This document shows, one piece after another, positions 1-13,014 of a stretch of 64,000 nucleotides of DNA. Position 1 is the stretch's first letter. Each line of letters begins with the position of its first letter. The notes below the pieces were generated by a model. That model saw nothing but the letters and a program-made list of their open reading frames with translations, ran no database searches and had not been told where the DNA came from. This DNA comes from Amphiduros pacificus (lineage: Eukaryota > Annelida > Polychaeta > Phyllodocida > Hesionidae), in the NCBI GenBank assembly GCA_949316495.1, contig OX439009.1:13915201-13979200 (forward strand), in the 5' to 3' direction. A program made the position numbers and the translations under genes.

Positions 1-340
1 AATAATCTTTTAGGCACATTATACATCATACAATTTTACATAATTGAGTGATCCCAATAAAATGTTCCCCTTACTTCCAATTAATAATGACATCTTAGAT
101 GCTAGTGTCACATTATCATTCTCAATATAAGCATATATATATTATGTAAGCACCTACATTTTGACAGACAAATATTATAATTATAATTCTTGTCATTTTA
201 GATTCACCTAATTCAAATTTCAAATGATATCACATTAAACTTTTAAATTCAAGTTTGTTTGTTTGTTTGTTTGTTTGTTTGTTTTTTCATGGATGATCTA
301 ATCCCCTCCGATGCGGTGCATCTTAATGTTTGTGCATCAC

Positions 341-3300
341 TCACACTGATCTGTTCATATCTTCTGACTTTCCTCCACCAGATGGCTCTGATGGCTGAGG
401 TTGGAGTGTCTCCAGTTTGTTTTCTTTGTGTTCCAGTTTATGTTTGGCCTTCCAGTCTTTGCTCTGGCAATCCCGGCTGCAGTAATACCTCACGTCCTTC
501 ACTCTATGCTCCTTGCACCTAGAAAGGTGTCCAAACTTTTATTTAATTTTCTTGTATTTTAAATATATTATTTCCTTATTTAAAAATATATTTTAACTAA
601 AACACACATCAAGTAACTGCACTACTGCAAATATTTGCACACAAAAACTGATATTAAACCAATATTTACTGGATTGTATAAAACATAGACCAAAAGCCTA
701 AGAGCTGCAAATTTTTGTAAAAAAAAAATGTTTCATTAGGCCTTCAAGGCCTTACAGGTGTGCTGAACATGGATTTTTAAAATGTGTGAACATTTCCTGT
801 AAATACCTGTAAATTGTGTTACAAATGAAGTCATTTTACCTCACCAGAGGACAGTGCCAAATAATGGAGTGCATTTTCAGAAGGGGACTATTATTTAGGG
901 TCTTGTTCAAATATTTTACACACATATTTGGATGCATACATACATCAATCAAAAATGACAAATTTATTACCCAAATTATGATTTTCATAACTGGTGCATG
1001 TTCCAGGTGTCATGTGAGAAACAACCACCTCTTTGTCATTTTATTTTCGTAAATCATAATTAAAAAAAATAATTGGGCCTCATGTAAAATAGATAGCATT
1101 ACTCTTCTGACAATACTGCATCTTACCGACGAATAGCTAGGAGAGGATCAAGGTTGACAGGCAGACAGAATGACAGAAAATTCCCCCCTCCCAATTAAAA
1201 AAACCATGCTGACAAAGTTAGCACAACTGAAAAAGGCTCAGAGTTATGATGACACATACAAGAATAACAGAGTGAAATTTTAAAATAAAACAGATAAATA
1301 TTCTTCATCAATTATAATGCAAAACATCTTACTTTTGGCATTTCATATAGGTTTTTGGTTTTGGCTCTTCTTTTTCACAGGTTGTACAATTCCTTAATTT
1401 CTTTTTTCTCTTTGATGGCTTATTTTCCTTCTCCTGGTTTTTTTGCAGTTTCTGCGCAGTTGTTTCGGCTATTGTCTCCATAAACTCTACCTTCCATTTT
1501 TTATCCGCATCTTCTTTTGCATTTGCTTCCGTTGGACCTGAGCCCTTTTGTAATACATCTTTCAACTGGTCCAGTTTTGTGGTATTGTTAAGTGTATCAA
1601 GCAAAGTCTCCCCCAGAAGATCTGCTAATTGGCTTTTCGCCTCGAGGTTGGGAGCGTCGGGAACCGGAACTGGAATCTTTGGCCCTACCTGCTCATCATC
1701 CACATGGAAACTAAAATTGATCTTAATTTCCCGCTTATCCTGGCCCAGACCCTCCCCTTTTCCATCCGGATTGGAGGCTGGATTGTCTTGCTCGGCCACC
1801 TTCTGGCAAAGTCTTTCAAGAAGATGATCCTTTTCTTCTTGGTTCAATTCTGTCTGCAGGTCGGCATTTCCTCCATTTTTCATGTAGTCCTCCGCCCTTG
1901 CTTTGCGCTTGTCTTTGATGTACCTCAGCTTTTCTAGGAGGCACTCATCACAGCGGCCCTGTCTGCCGGGGTGGTTGCATCCTCGCCCTTCCTCCCTCTC
2001 GCCCCCTACTGCCCCCGCTACGCTGTCTGTTCCTTCCTTTCTATTCTTTCCTTTCAGTTCTTTTTCTTTCATCTCTGCTTCTCTCCTTTGCTTGTCTCTT
2101 TTTTCTGCTTCTCTCATTTGCTTCTTCCAAATTTCTTCGTGTATGATTTCCTTTAACTCTGGTTTCAGCATTTGTTTTCCCATTATTTCTGCTTCTATTT
2201 GTGCCTTTACTTCGGATTCTACCGTCTTCTTTACTTGAATTTCTACTTCTAACTCTGCCTCTACTGTTTTCCCTGAACTGGTTTTAATTGTTCTTTTTAC
2301 ACCCTGGTCAGTTAATTCTTGGTCCATGCTGAACAATTTTTCCCTCACATCATCTTCCATAGATCTTAACTCCTTCTCAACAATTGTGTTGGTATTTTCT
2401 TTAAATTCTATTGCTTTTTGCTCAAGTTCAATTCCTTCCAAGTCCAATGCCCTTTCTTTCATTTCTGCATCATGAAGAGTTTTTTTTCCATCTGCGGGAA
2501 CTGAACGCACCTTCCACAGATTCTCAATGTGTACAGTGACTTCGGAGAAGTTTCGTTGTTTTACAGGGGCAGGCAAAGCCGGGACGGCACTTTTTGGCTC
2601 TTGACTAACAGTATCCACAGAGGGTGCTGGCAGCAACTGAACCTTGTTATCTGTCGCAACATGCATTTTCTCAATGGGCAATGGTGGAACCTGTCGAATT
2701 TCAAGACGTGAAGGTACATTCAACTCAATCCTCTCGTCCTCCTCCGGACGTTGACGGCCATCTTTGAAAATATCATCCAGTTGCTTGCGGTAATAATCAA
2801 TATCTTTTTTGGGGTGATCATCTGAGTGGTCCTTTCTCTGTTTTCCCATCAGAATTTTGCCTGCGTCCACTAGTTGTAGCTTCTCTTCAACTGATATCGC
2901 TCCTAAAAAAGAAAATGTAAATTTGGATAAAAATCATCATGATAGTATCTTCTTTGTAATATTGTCTTCAATATTTATGCAACAGTGCATAAATAAATAT
3001 CAAGTTAAGGAGACAAGTTAAAATATTTAATGCATTTTTCTGTGGATGAGGTTTTAGGTTCATGCAACAATGTATTTTCAATCCATTTCAATATTTAGAG
3101 AATAAGATAACAATGTTATCATGTATCATTTGTCAGATACAAGAAACAAATTTTTTTCAGCAATTCTCCTGTGGCCTCAATCATAATCTTCAAATAACAC
3201 AAATCTTGTGTTATGTTGTCTTCATGGTAGAGTACTGTGCCGACTAAGACCTACCTCCCCTCTCCAGAATGGCCCGGTCCAGAGCACCGAGCCTCTCATT

Positions 3301-3393
3301 CACCTCGTTCACACTCTCCGGATTGGGAGTTCGGATCTTTGGTGGGTCCGCACTGGTGATTGCATCATCACCATCATCATCAGGCTACAAAAA

Positions 3394-3424
<31 letters not shown>

Positions 3425-6400
3425 ATATCAATCATAACTATGCTGATGCGTCCATCCTCTATGCTGCAATTCATGACAGAATTTAGACCAGCAATGTTGA
3501 CTGCGACCTGATTAAACTGATTCTCACAGCATTTATGAAATTGGGAATTTATATGCAAACCTACCAGATAGAGGGTGATGTCTCCACCAGGCTTCTTCAT
3601 GGTGCTGCTACCTAGTGGTGGTTTTCTGATTGCCTCCACATAAATTCCAGAAGGCATTCCTGGCGGAAAATAAAGAAATCAATCTCAACATTCACAAGAA
3701 CATTCAACCAAAGATTTATGTAATTTTCACTCTATTAGAGATTTTTTGGTTGAAGCCTACCAGCAAATTTATCATCCAAAAGTGCTATGACATTGCCATT
3801 TTGGAGGTCGAGGACTTTGTTGGTTGTGCCGGTAGTGGGCGGGGTGATTCCCGGGGAGACAGGACTGCTGGAGAAACTATCCTCGGAGCTGCTGGAATCA
3901 GACATGGAGTCCACACTGGCACTGCGCATCAACGGCTGCCTGACAAGCAGCAATATGAGAAATAACAAAACAATATATTCTTTAATAAGAATTATATTGA
4001 TAGATAAAATATTATATCAAGTGGGCGGGGGCAGACCTTGACAGTTTTTAGATACAGTTTTTAAATGTTTGAGTAAAAAATGAAGGCCTTAACGATTCTT
4101 GCATTTGAATCATAAAAAAACTGTTTAATGTTTACAGCATTTACTGTATAAATGTAGGAGGTAATAATGTGCCTCACATTTTGTGCTCATCCTGGAGGTT
4201 GAAGGCTGCCTGGGTTTCCCGACGTTTGCGTTCCTCGTCAACAAGTTCTTCTCTTGCGTCAGCTGACATTTTGCCACCACGATCACCAGCATAACTCTGT
4301 GCAACAAAAAAAAGAAGAATATTTACAATGATTTACAAGATTATTCAGCCAAGAGATGAAATTTTAGCTGCAATTATCTTATTATTTTTTCTATAGTTTG
4401 ATTTGCCTTAAAGCTGGTCAGTAAAAATTCTGGTCATTCTGATATAATGAGGATCTTTTTATTTCCATGGATTACTCTGTCCATGTTGTATTTAGACCTT
4501 TATATGATAACTATTCCTTTTGATATAACAAATAAAGGACAAATCATTGAGTAAAATGAACAACATCTTTGGAGAAATTTATATTATATTGAACTAATGA
4601 AATGTATGTTTGTTTTCTGACCTTTTCATAGAGCCGACCTTCCTTCTCTGATAATTTGCGTCTGAGTCTGTCGCGCGTCGTCTCCTTGCGTCGGATCTTG
4701 GAGACCTGTTCCTTGACAGTCTTAGGCATCGGACTTCCTGGCGTGGCTGACTGGTAGCGCAATAAATCCGCCATAGCTTAAAACATAGCCTTAACATCAG
4801 TATAAATATTGATAACTTAATATGTAAATCACTACAATAGGAAGGAAAAAGTCTTCCAAAATTTTCTAGTTTCTACATTCATAAAACAAGGGAATCATGT
4901 TAGACACAGAAGCAATCTTATTTTGTCTGTGGTAAAGGAAAAAGCCACTTGGTGGGCACATAATTAACATTATAGACACCAAGGAAAAGTTGCTCACTTG
5001 TGGTGACGACCCTGGCATGCTCTATAGCTTTAGCTCCTCGCACGAGGTCAGGAGGGTCCTTTACTCTGCTTGTACGTGGCTTCCCATTCTTCCTCAAAGG
5101 GACCACAGACTTCTTGGGCCCTCCGGTTTGGTCAGAATCCATATTGTGGGGAGATTTAGAGGGGCTTTGGTCCACTTCATCCTCCTCCTTTTCTGGTGTC
5201 ATCTCATCTGAGCTCAGATCTGCCTCAGCTGCTGCCTGCAGAAATCACAATACCTTGTTAAACTTCAACATCTAGGTGTACAACTACTCAAATACTCATG
5301 CTCAAAGTTCATTCTAAATTATTCTGGATCCTTCCAAAAATGCAAGGAGAATTGGTGTTATTGCCAGCAGGTATTCAGGTATTTGTTAATCTACAGGAAC
5401 ATAATAAGATCGTAAGCAAAATATTCTAGAGACCAATGAGAGAGGTTAACTTTCTTATGCTGGTTACATTCAATTTCACATTTGGCTCAACGAGGAACAA
5501 GACCTTCCTTTCTTGTTTTAAGGTGCAGAAAGATTGGCGCATCATTCTAGCCTTACCTTTGATATTCCCATGTTTATGTCTTGAGACTTGAGTTCCACTT
5601 CCATATCTTCTTGCTCACTAGGAATGGACCCTTTATTAGGCCCCTCAGCCTGCATACCACTCTCAGCAGCACTTGTCTCCCCAGCAAGTGGTGCCACCTG
5701 CTGGCACGAGCTGGAATGCTCCTCACACATCTCCGACTCTGAATTCATCTTCTGCACCTGGGACACTGTGGATTCCACTGTTTCTTTTTTCTCTGTCCCG
5801 TTTTTCTTCCCTTCTGATTCTGATTTGTTATTTTTTTTCTTTTTCTTCTTCTTCTTGCTACTTTTGGATTCTACTTTCGGTGTTGTTTCTTTGACATCCT
5901 CCTTCTTTTCATTACTCCATCCTGGTTTCCTGTGTTTATCATAGAGTTTCTCATCAATCACTCTCTGTTTAATGGTCTGCAAGACTTGCTCTGGGGTATT
6001 GCAGCCCACATTTGGTCCATACGTCTTGTCTACATAATCAAGAAACAGCTGGAAATCCTTGAATTCTAGTTTATCTCTCCAGTCTGTTTTGGGGTCACAT
6101 TGTGGGTTATACAGTGGATTCTGCTTGTCATCAAATCTTGGATCACCAAAACACCAGTGTTTGACAAAGCTTGGCCCATCAGGCCGCCCCTCTAATTTTT
6201 CTCTGAGAAACATTTCAACATCGACATCAACAGTGGCATGGTTGCCTATCTGGCCGAGGTCAGATATAAAAGGAAGAGAAGCGGGAGACGTGGAATTGTC
6301 CTCTTTTTGAGCTATTTGCGTTGTTTCTTTGGGGGGTTGCCAGTAGGATTCATCCCCGGGTTCCATCTCCTCTGCATCCAGCCACCTCCTTAAACACTCA

Positions 6401-9400
6401 CATACCGAGCCCCCAAACCTTAGATAAACCGGTATCAAAAAATAAACCTGAAAAATGTCAAATTCACTGTTTCACTACAATTTCCTGTTTAACACTCAGA
6501 TATTCAACTCCCAAACCTTAGATAAACTGGTATAAAAAATAAACCTGAAAAATGTCAAATTCACTGTTTCACTACAATTTCCTGTGTAGCACTCAGATAT
6601 TCAACTCCCAAACCTTAGATAAACCAGTATAAAAAATTAACCTAAAAAATGTTAAGTTCGTTGCTAAACTTAATTATCTGTTTACGGTAAAAGCGTCTAT
6701 TTTGAAATGCTCCTGTTTTTTGTTATAGAATGTAAAACTTTATTAAGATGTTAAGTTCATTGCTAAACTTAATTATCTGTTTAGGGTAAAAGCGTCTATT
6801 TTGAAATGTTGCTGTTTTTTGTTATAGAATGTAAAAAAATCATTAAGATGTTAAGCTTGTTGCTAAACTTAATTATCTGTTTAGGATAAAAGCGTCTATC
6901 TTGAGATCCTCCTGTTTTTTGTTATAGAATGTGAAAATCATAAAGATCATGTCCCTTGTGAATTCTTACCTTCATGTAGGAGGATTTATCTCCCGCAGGC
7001 CCAAATAATTTTCGAAAAACATCTCTGGAATATGAAGAAAGAATGTATATATAAACCAATGTGACAAAGAGCAATAATTTCTTTTTTTTTTATCAGCAAT
7101 GGGAAAAATTGAATGTGTGTCTGACAAATAAATCCATCAAAATCTTCCAAAAAATCTCACCTTGTATCCTTATTATAAAATGGATCTTTAGCTGAAATGA
7201 GAGTAAAACCAATTAAAGATGATCAAACCCATGACCTTTGGATCGCCACAGAGGAACTGGTGCTATGAATCTTGCACTCTAACCAACTGCACCATGATAT
7301 GTGGCCCATGTGTCATGGGAATCAAATTATTACATCACCATGTGCAATTTAATAAGTCTAAGAGAACAGCTACTCACAACAAAAAGTTACAGAATGAATG
7401 TGAATGTGAAGGAGAATGAGACTCAAGCTGGGATGGATTGTGAATATTCATGAGAAAAGAATTACATATTTCACTTTTTTCTTTTTAATGTAAACTTTCG
7501 CCTACTTACCTACAGATTTAGATTCCATAAAATGTAAATTATGACGATTTTGTGCAGTACACACAATATCTAAAATCAAATTTTTTGCCATACTAAATTT
7601 ACCTGAAAGAAAAAGAAAAAAAAAACATTAGCTTAAACAGTCTTCATTAAAACAAAATAATATTACTTTACTGTTTTTTCATGTTTAGAATAAATGTTTT
7701 ATTGTGCATAAAGAATTATATATGCTTCTTCAGAATAGACATTTTGTTTATTGATGCCTGACTTCTTTTAAAAGTATCGCTCATTTTCAAAAGAGAGCTG
7801 AAAACAACCATACCAAACACATAATTTTCATCGATGTAGCAGAAAGCTTGGTCTATGAATGCATTGTGTTGCTCAGGTTTGCCAATAAAGTCCTTGATCA
7901 CACCATACGACTCGGAGAACACGCGGAATGTTGATACAAATTTCACCCAGAAGTCTTTGTCCTGAAATGATTTTCATTTAATTCATCTCAATCTATATGC
8001 TGACTTGACAGACTTTAAATTTCAATAGATTATTGCAAATTTATCCCTTGTTGCAGCTCACCTTAAAAATATTCATCATATTTATTTTCAGTTAAGGGAA
8101 ACCTATGCCTTGTTTCTTGTGAGGGCGTTTGATTCATAGGCAGAAAAAAAATCACCAAGCCACGTTGCCAAAATAGTAAACTGAAACATGTCTGTCTATC
8201 TATAGGAAATGGCAAGCAAAAAGACAATTAATTGCCTTTCAAGCCAAAATCCCAGAATCGACTCATTTTATGTCTTAGCATTACCTGTTCCAGCCACATC
8301 CTTCTGAAAGCATCCTTGTGCCGTTGGAAGAAATCAAAGTCAATGGGAGTGATCTCGTTGTCAAACATGGTGAAGTCACTTTCACACAGCCTCACTTTCC
8401 TCATCTTGGATATCGGACCCCTCGTTTCACTTTCTGGAACAAGTAAATAAATCTTGTATTCTTCATGCAATTTGGTTTGAACTATTGTTGCTTTTCAATT
8501 TCTGGTATCTATATAATATTGACACTGTTCACTCTTTGCAATATTAGTTTCTGTAAACTAAGATAAGGATATAAGATCAAGACATAGCTAAAATCTGGGG
8601 ATCCCCAGAGATAAAACATGTGTCACATCTGAATGATTATAGGCCGAAAAGACACGATAAAGACTACTTAACACATAATCAACTGCTATAGATTTAGCAG
8701 GCATGGTTAAAGTCGTAACTAAAATATTCCAATATATTACAATATACACACACTCACATATATCAATGGGCACTGCACACTTCTAAATATTGTTCATATT
8801 TGTATGATTTTTTTTGTATGATAATCTTGATGAAACTAATTAGACCTAAAAAAAATACCTGTGACACTTAAGTTGTTTTGACTTACTCAGATAATAAACA
8901 TATTCCTTACTATTAACGCCTTGAAAGTATACTAATCTTAACCCAAAATGGACATGTTATAGGAGATATAGTAAGCAGAAATGGGAAATCTTCACACTGT
9001 TATTACCATTGTTTCTCCATAAATGAGCTGCACTCCGGTTGTCAAAAAAGAACTTAATTTCATATTTTTCAACATTACTTCCATTTATTTAATGGATAAA
9101 ATACAAAACTGGAGTAATCAGAGAAAATTATACTCGTAAAATAAAAATAAAAATCTGGTACAAATTGCCATTTTTAGACAATTTTTATTTTTAAAAATAG
9201 ACCCCATTATTTTTATTGACATTAATAAAAGCACAAAAATATAAATTGATGAATTTTATTAATTTAGAAACAGTAACAATTTGGTATTCTGAGATGGGTG
9301 AGAAAATCTATTTTTCTTCAAAACGAAAGAGTGAAATATGTGTTGTCTAATGATAGAATTAGCGATCTTTTTCCATATCTTACATCAGAAAACAATTTTG

Positions 9401-9700
9401 TTTTGTTTTGAAGAATAACAATTCATAAGACATCTGCAGAGTACATTGAATATAAAATCTAGGCAGAGTAGAGCTTGGCAAAAGATAAAATATCTGTGTC
9501 AAACTATGACCAATTTTATCAATATTGGAATCATATAGAACCAGGAACTTATGCAAACACTGACTGCAATCAAAATCAAAAATATTGTATAAACTTCCTG
9601 ATCATGACATCCATCATGAACATTTAATGAACATCTCAATCTTGACATTTTAACCATGAGCAGCATTTAAAGATTATGACTTACCAATCTCCATATTCAT
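341..9700 (-). CDS. Large unidentified protein with C-terminal MYND-type zinc finger (15 coding exons)
   Basis: Exons in transcript order: 9700-9685, 8433-8285, 7961-7814, 7602-7510, 7191-7161, 7024-6970, 6447-5557, 5235-4998, 4776-4622, 4296-4178, 3939-3761, 3659-3565, 3384-3255, 2902-1333, 518-341. All introns are GT-AG, phases agree at every junction, and the total is 4,047 nt = 1,348 residues. The zinc finger is split by the last intron: CTTC (1272-1275), KCQKC (1287-1291), YYCSRDCQ (1301-1308), W1312, H1316, H1320; this is the MYND spacing with His in place of the usual last Cys. The finger probably binds peptide partners. Residues 1-460 are a compact, conserved-looking part (PIDFDFFQRHKDAF, FIPVYLRFGG-like segments) followed by a poly-Lys stretch; residues about 767-1270 are Glu/Lys-rich and probably coiled coil. 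The start rests on a 16-nt coding exon (ATG, then four codons plus one base). I do not recognise the family beyond the MYND finger. Ending translation at 1329 without the last splice would lose the finger. Confidence 0.8.
3390..3426. repeat. (AAAT)n microsatellite
   Basis: About nine tandem AAAT copies lie in the intron immediately upstream (minus sense) of the exon at 3384-3255, within the polypyrimidine region of its acceptor. Confidence 0.95.
6365..6650 (-). repeat. 98-bp tandem duplication of an exon start with its 3' splice site
   Basis: The block CCCAAACCTTAGATAAAC...AAACCTGAAAAATGTC occurs at about 6412, 6510 and 6607, a period of 97-98 bp. The copy at 6412 is the true start of the 891-nt exon of the MYND gene (acceptor at 6448-6449, minus sense). 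The two upstream copies repeat the acceptor and the first exon bases but have diverged, and their reading frame closes soon after the acceptor. They are therefore decoy 3' splice sites placed just upstream of the working one. Confidence 0.85.
6651..6945. repeat. 100-bp tandem repeat, three units
   Basis: Units starting near 6651, 6751 and 6851 share GTTAAGTTCNTTGCTAAACT, AAAGCGTCTAT and CCTGTTTTTTGTTATAGAAT. It lies in the same intron as the 98-bp exon-start duplication and is of a different sequence. Confidence 0.9.
7217..7312 (-). mobile_element. SINE fragment (tRNA-derived head)
   Basis: The stretch matches the tRNA-like part of the SINEs at 10.6 and 11.4 kb (CCTTTGGATC, GAGGAACTGGTGCTA, GCACTCTAACCAACTGC). 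Only the tRNA-like head is present. It sits in an intron of the MYND gene. Confidence 0.75.
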
Positions 9701-10554
9701 GTTTTACATACAACTTTTCACATGTGTACTTTTTAACACTAAAATTTAAACAGAAACCATAATCTGGAAAACCCCTATTTGTAGTTTTATCTTTCAATGA
9801 GATTGAACATTTGATAAGTGCAGGCCAATCAATTTTCATGAATGACCGTAAAAGCCGGAAAAAAAATGCAATTAGCTGGATTCAAACATGCAATTGGTGA
9901 AAAAATAAAGTTATGTGTCCATCACATGCCTCGAATTTCATCACCCTGAACTTGACTCACTCGGTCAGGTCAATCTTGGTTCACTGAACATTACATTAAA
10001 GTACAGCAGACATTTACAATTTATAGTGGCAATTTTTTCCCTTGTCCTGCCATATTCCATAGACATTGCCACTTATGCTTTATTACTTTTTTAGGGGAAG
10101 GAGTTCTGATGTTTTTGTATGGTGTGGTTATTGTAAATCAAATAATGTTGACCTCCTGAAGTAAACAACTCTAAATCTAGGACACATCACTTTGTCAGCC
10201 AAATTGTTTTCAGACACTTAAAGTGCTTCCCTCCAAAACAGGACTCCACGATCATATCAGTCCCTGCCACCAAAGATGAAAAGTACCGGTAGCTCAGATG
10301 ATTGACTGCAAGTCATGACTATTCATCAACTGATTGGTGAGAATATATGACTATTCATACATATATCTCTGTCATTCAAATAATTACAGATTATTACCTG
10401 GGGTTGGTCAATTCTGATTGTGTACTCTTTTGGTGGCCGAGACTCACATGCATGACATGACACGGTGATCTAGATTTCAAATAATGTCAAAACAGGGTAA
10501 TGATGAAAGAGTAAGTGAGAATTAGTGATGTAATGCGAGTACATCACTTTTCGT
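9701..10554. other. Intron or 5' region of the MYND gene, no coding sequence seen
   Basis: AT-rich DNA without a convincing exon or repeat family. An acceptor-like TTTTAG just upstream (minus sense) of the ATG exon near 9738 supports a short 5' UTR part of that exon. Confidence 0.4.
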
Positions 10555-10876
10555 TATTTTTGTTTGTTTGTTTGGGATTTTAAATCACTTTCAACATTAT
10601 TTCAGTCATTTCGTGATGAGACCTACTTGTAGCAGATATAGTGCTGCCTCACTGAATTGTCATGTCGCAGGTTCTTGACATGACAACCCACTCAGTCACA
10701 GATTTACACAGACAACAGGTTAACCCTTTGGCACAGGCCTCAGCTTATGTGTGAAATTGCATCATGGTTTGAATCTCGGCACGGCTGGGGATCGAACCCA
10801 CAACCTTTGGATCACCATAGAGGAACTGGTGCTAATAACCTGGCACTCTAACCAACTACTAATTGGCACTACCATA
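10555..10876 (-). mobile_element. tRNA-derived SINE, copy 1
   Basis: About 320 bp nearly matching the copy at 11388-11706, with the tRNA-like B-box complement GGGGATCGAACCC and a (CAAA)n-type 3' tail on the minus strand. The A-box end is diverged. It lies in the presumed first intron of the MYND gene. Confidence 0.85.
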
Positions 10877-11387
10877 GAGTGTGTGTGTCTGAGACAATGT
10901 ATTATATTCTAATTTCTGCAGGCACCATTGCGCATTAATATATACTTCAAACCATGTTAACAAAGAAAAATTATGAAGACATCATGCCCTGAAATTAATG
11001 CTGTGATGCCACAGTTGGTTTACATGCATGTATAGTGAGCAATGACAATCACGCTTTATTTACAAAACGGAAAGACACATTTCATACAGTGGTGACATCT
11101 TGTGGAGCATAATACCAAGATAAATTCCAACAATCTCAGAGATATGAAATGTCTGCTTGGGTTCATTAAAAGTTTTTGTTTTGTTTGTGTATTGGTTTTG
11201 TTTGTTTTTATTTTTGTTCTGTTTTAATTTTGTGTTGTTCCTTTATCGTTTGATTTGTTTGATTATTTCTATATTGAACATCAAAATAAACTTGAAATCC
11301 TCTGATTTTAGAAATAACATGCACTGCCCATCTAATTTAGAACTCTACTTCGATAATACACGGGTCGACGATAATACACGGGTCTGT

Positions 11388-11706
11388 TTTTGTTTGTTTG
11401 TTTGGAGTTTTACATCACTTTCAACATTATTTCAGTCATTTCGTGATGAGACCTACTTGTAACAGATATAGTGCTGCCTCACTGAATTGTCATGTCGCAG
11501 GTCCTTGACATGACAACCCATCCAGTCACAGATTTACAAGGACAACGGGTTAACCTTTTAGGCACGGGCCTCAGCTCATGTGTGAAATTGTATCATGAAT
11601 TCAATCTCGGAATGGCCAGGGATCGAACCCACGACCTTTGGATCACCACAGAGGAACTGGTGCTAATAAGCTGGCACTCTAACCAACTGCGCCACGGCCC
11701 GTGGCA
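11388..11706 (-). mobile_element. tRNA-derived SINE, copy 2, with target-site duplication
   Basis: On the minus strand the element begins with a tRNA-like head: A box TGGCGCAGTTGG (complement at 11683-11694) and B box GGTTCGATCCC (complement at 11619-11629), the internal RNA polymerase III promoter of tRNA SINEs. It ends in a (CAAA)n tail. It is flanked by a perfect 12-bp target-site duplication ACACGGGTCTGT at 11376-11387 and 11707-11718, so it is a bona fide retroposed insertion. Confidence 0.92.
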
Positions 11707-11727
11707 ACACGGGTCTGTATTTAGAGA

Positions 11728-11865
11728 CATTATGACTGGGAAAGATAGTGGCATGAGTCAGAATTGCAACAGTCAATCGCCGGAGGTCGAGTACATTTAG
11801 TAGGGATACTTCAATATGAGGGGCAGTGTGCGGTGTTTCGGGAAACAGTGGATTTCAAGTCTATT
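11728..11865 (+). repeat. Dispersed repeat, copy A
   Basis: Shares about 140 bp with 14828-14973 in the same orientation: ATTATGACTGGGAAAGAT, CAATCGCCGGAGGTC, GGGCAGTG and GTGTTTC blocks. No coding capacity and no family assigned. Confidence 0.75.
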
Positions 11866-12339
11866 TTAAATAGAAATTAGGAATGGCTAAAGAGCTGACT
11901 CAAAAGAGATTTTATGGATCTGAGTATAAACTGTTTATAGACATGAAAGACAAATACATTTATTACCAATATGTGAATTCTAAACATTTTTTTCAAAATC
12001 GGTGTTTAATCCCTTTAAGCTGTAAGTCTATGGAGCATACACCTATTCTCAGTCCATGGAAGTCAAGTTTTTGACACATAGTTCCTGTTTACACCGTCAG
12101 ATAGCGATAGCGCTTTTGACTTTGTATGAGAAGTGATATATGAGTGCATGGTAGAGTAAGAAGATTTCTTGGATTTTGTCTTGGGGTTTTGCAAACTTAT
12201 GCAAGCTTGATTTTTTTTTTAATTAGCACTTGTTCCATATAATATACAAATTTCACATTAATGAAGGCAACCCTGAAATACCTTGCACGTTTGGATACCG
12301 GTAGTTCCAGAACCCAACCCTATGACAGATTGCATTCAT

Positions 12340-12505
12340 GTACTGAAAATGTTGAAGCCACCCAAAGACAGAACCTGTTGAAGCCACCCCTAAAACAGAA
12401 CCTGTTGAAGCCATCCCTAAAACAGAACCTGTTGAAGCCATCCCTTAGACAACTTATGAAGCCATCCATAATGTCGAACCTGTTGAATCCACCCCCAAGA
12501 CAGAA
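12340..12505 (+). repeat. 27-bp minisatellite
   Basis: About six copies of GTTGAAGCCAYCCCTAAAAC-AGAACCT (27-bp period). The period is a multiple of three, which leaves a chance open frame; I do not regard it as a gene. Confidence 0.85.
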
Positions 12506-12714
12506 CTATAACTACTATGATTGTCTTCTCAGTTAGTGGTGTGAAAATCCGCATTTAGTCATGTATATAGTAGGCACATGTGTGCATGTGCGTTCACATG
12601 CACATTCGCGTGCATATGGTACACTACATAACCACCACTGTAGTTTTTCATCACTACCAATAACCGCCAATTTGCTGGAATGGTCCATTTTAGCCTTGAA
12701 GTCGCATTCTAGTG

Positions 12715-12870
12715 TGGCACAATCTACATCTACATCGACATCTATAAGTTTACTCAGCAAAACCAATTGGCACCCCACTGAGTCTACAAGCTTGCACTAG
12801 GGGTGCAGCTGGTCAATACCAGCTATATGACACCATCTTTTACACTCTGGCAAGGGAGTTCCTGAAAGAT
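12715..12870 (-). mobile_element. LINE 3' end (5'-truncated), copy 1
   Basis: The minus strand reads the last codons of a non-LTR reverse-transcriptase ORF (ASFRNSLARV then stop), followed by the same 3' UTR as the copies at 29.9 and 58.2 kb (TTGCACT, CCAATTGGTTTTGC) and a short GATGTA-like tail. Confidence 0.8.
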
Positions 12871-12911
12871 GCCGATTTTTCAGATTCCAATGCAGTAAAA
12901 TTAATGCAGTA

Positions 12912-13014
12912 CTCGTCAGCGACCAGTTTCCGCCGATGAATAAGACTGTGACTGCCAGCGGCTTAGCCGCTGTAATCGGCGGTAATTGGTAGCGACGGAA
13001 AACTGGTCGGGCAC
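12912..13014. mobile_element. Small GC-rich foldback element
   Basis: GCGACCAGTTTCCGCCGAT on the left is repeated inverted on the right (ATCGGCGG ... GGAAAACTGGTCG), giving an imperfect hairpin of about 100 bp that is richer in G+C than its surroundings. No coding capacity; probably a MITE remnant. Confidence 0.6.

Noticed and set aside
1329-2870. MYND gene ending at the in-frame stop at 1329
   Set aside because: A consensus donor (AAAA|GTAAGA) lies at the stop, and the next exon at 518-341 continues in phase and completes a zinc finger.
11619-11694. A tRNA gene on the minus strand
   Set aside because: A and B boxes are present, but the sequence is the head of a SINE with a (CAAA)n tail and target duplication, and does not fold into an intact tRNA.
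12261-12536. 91-residue frame with KQNLLKPSL repeats
   Set aside because: Product of a 27-bp minisatellite whose period is a multiple of three; no supporting signals.
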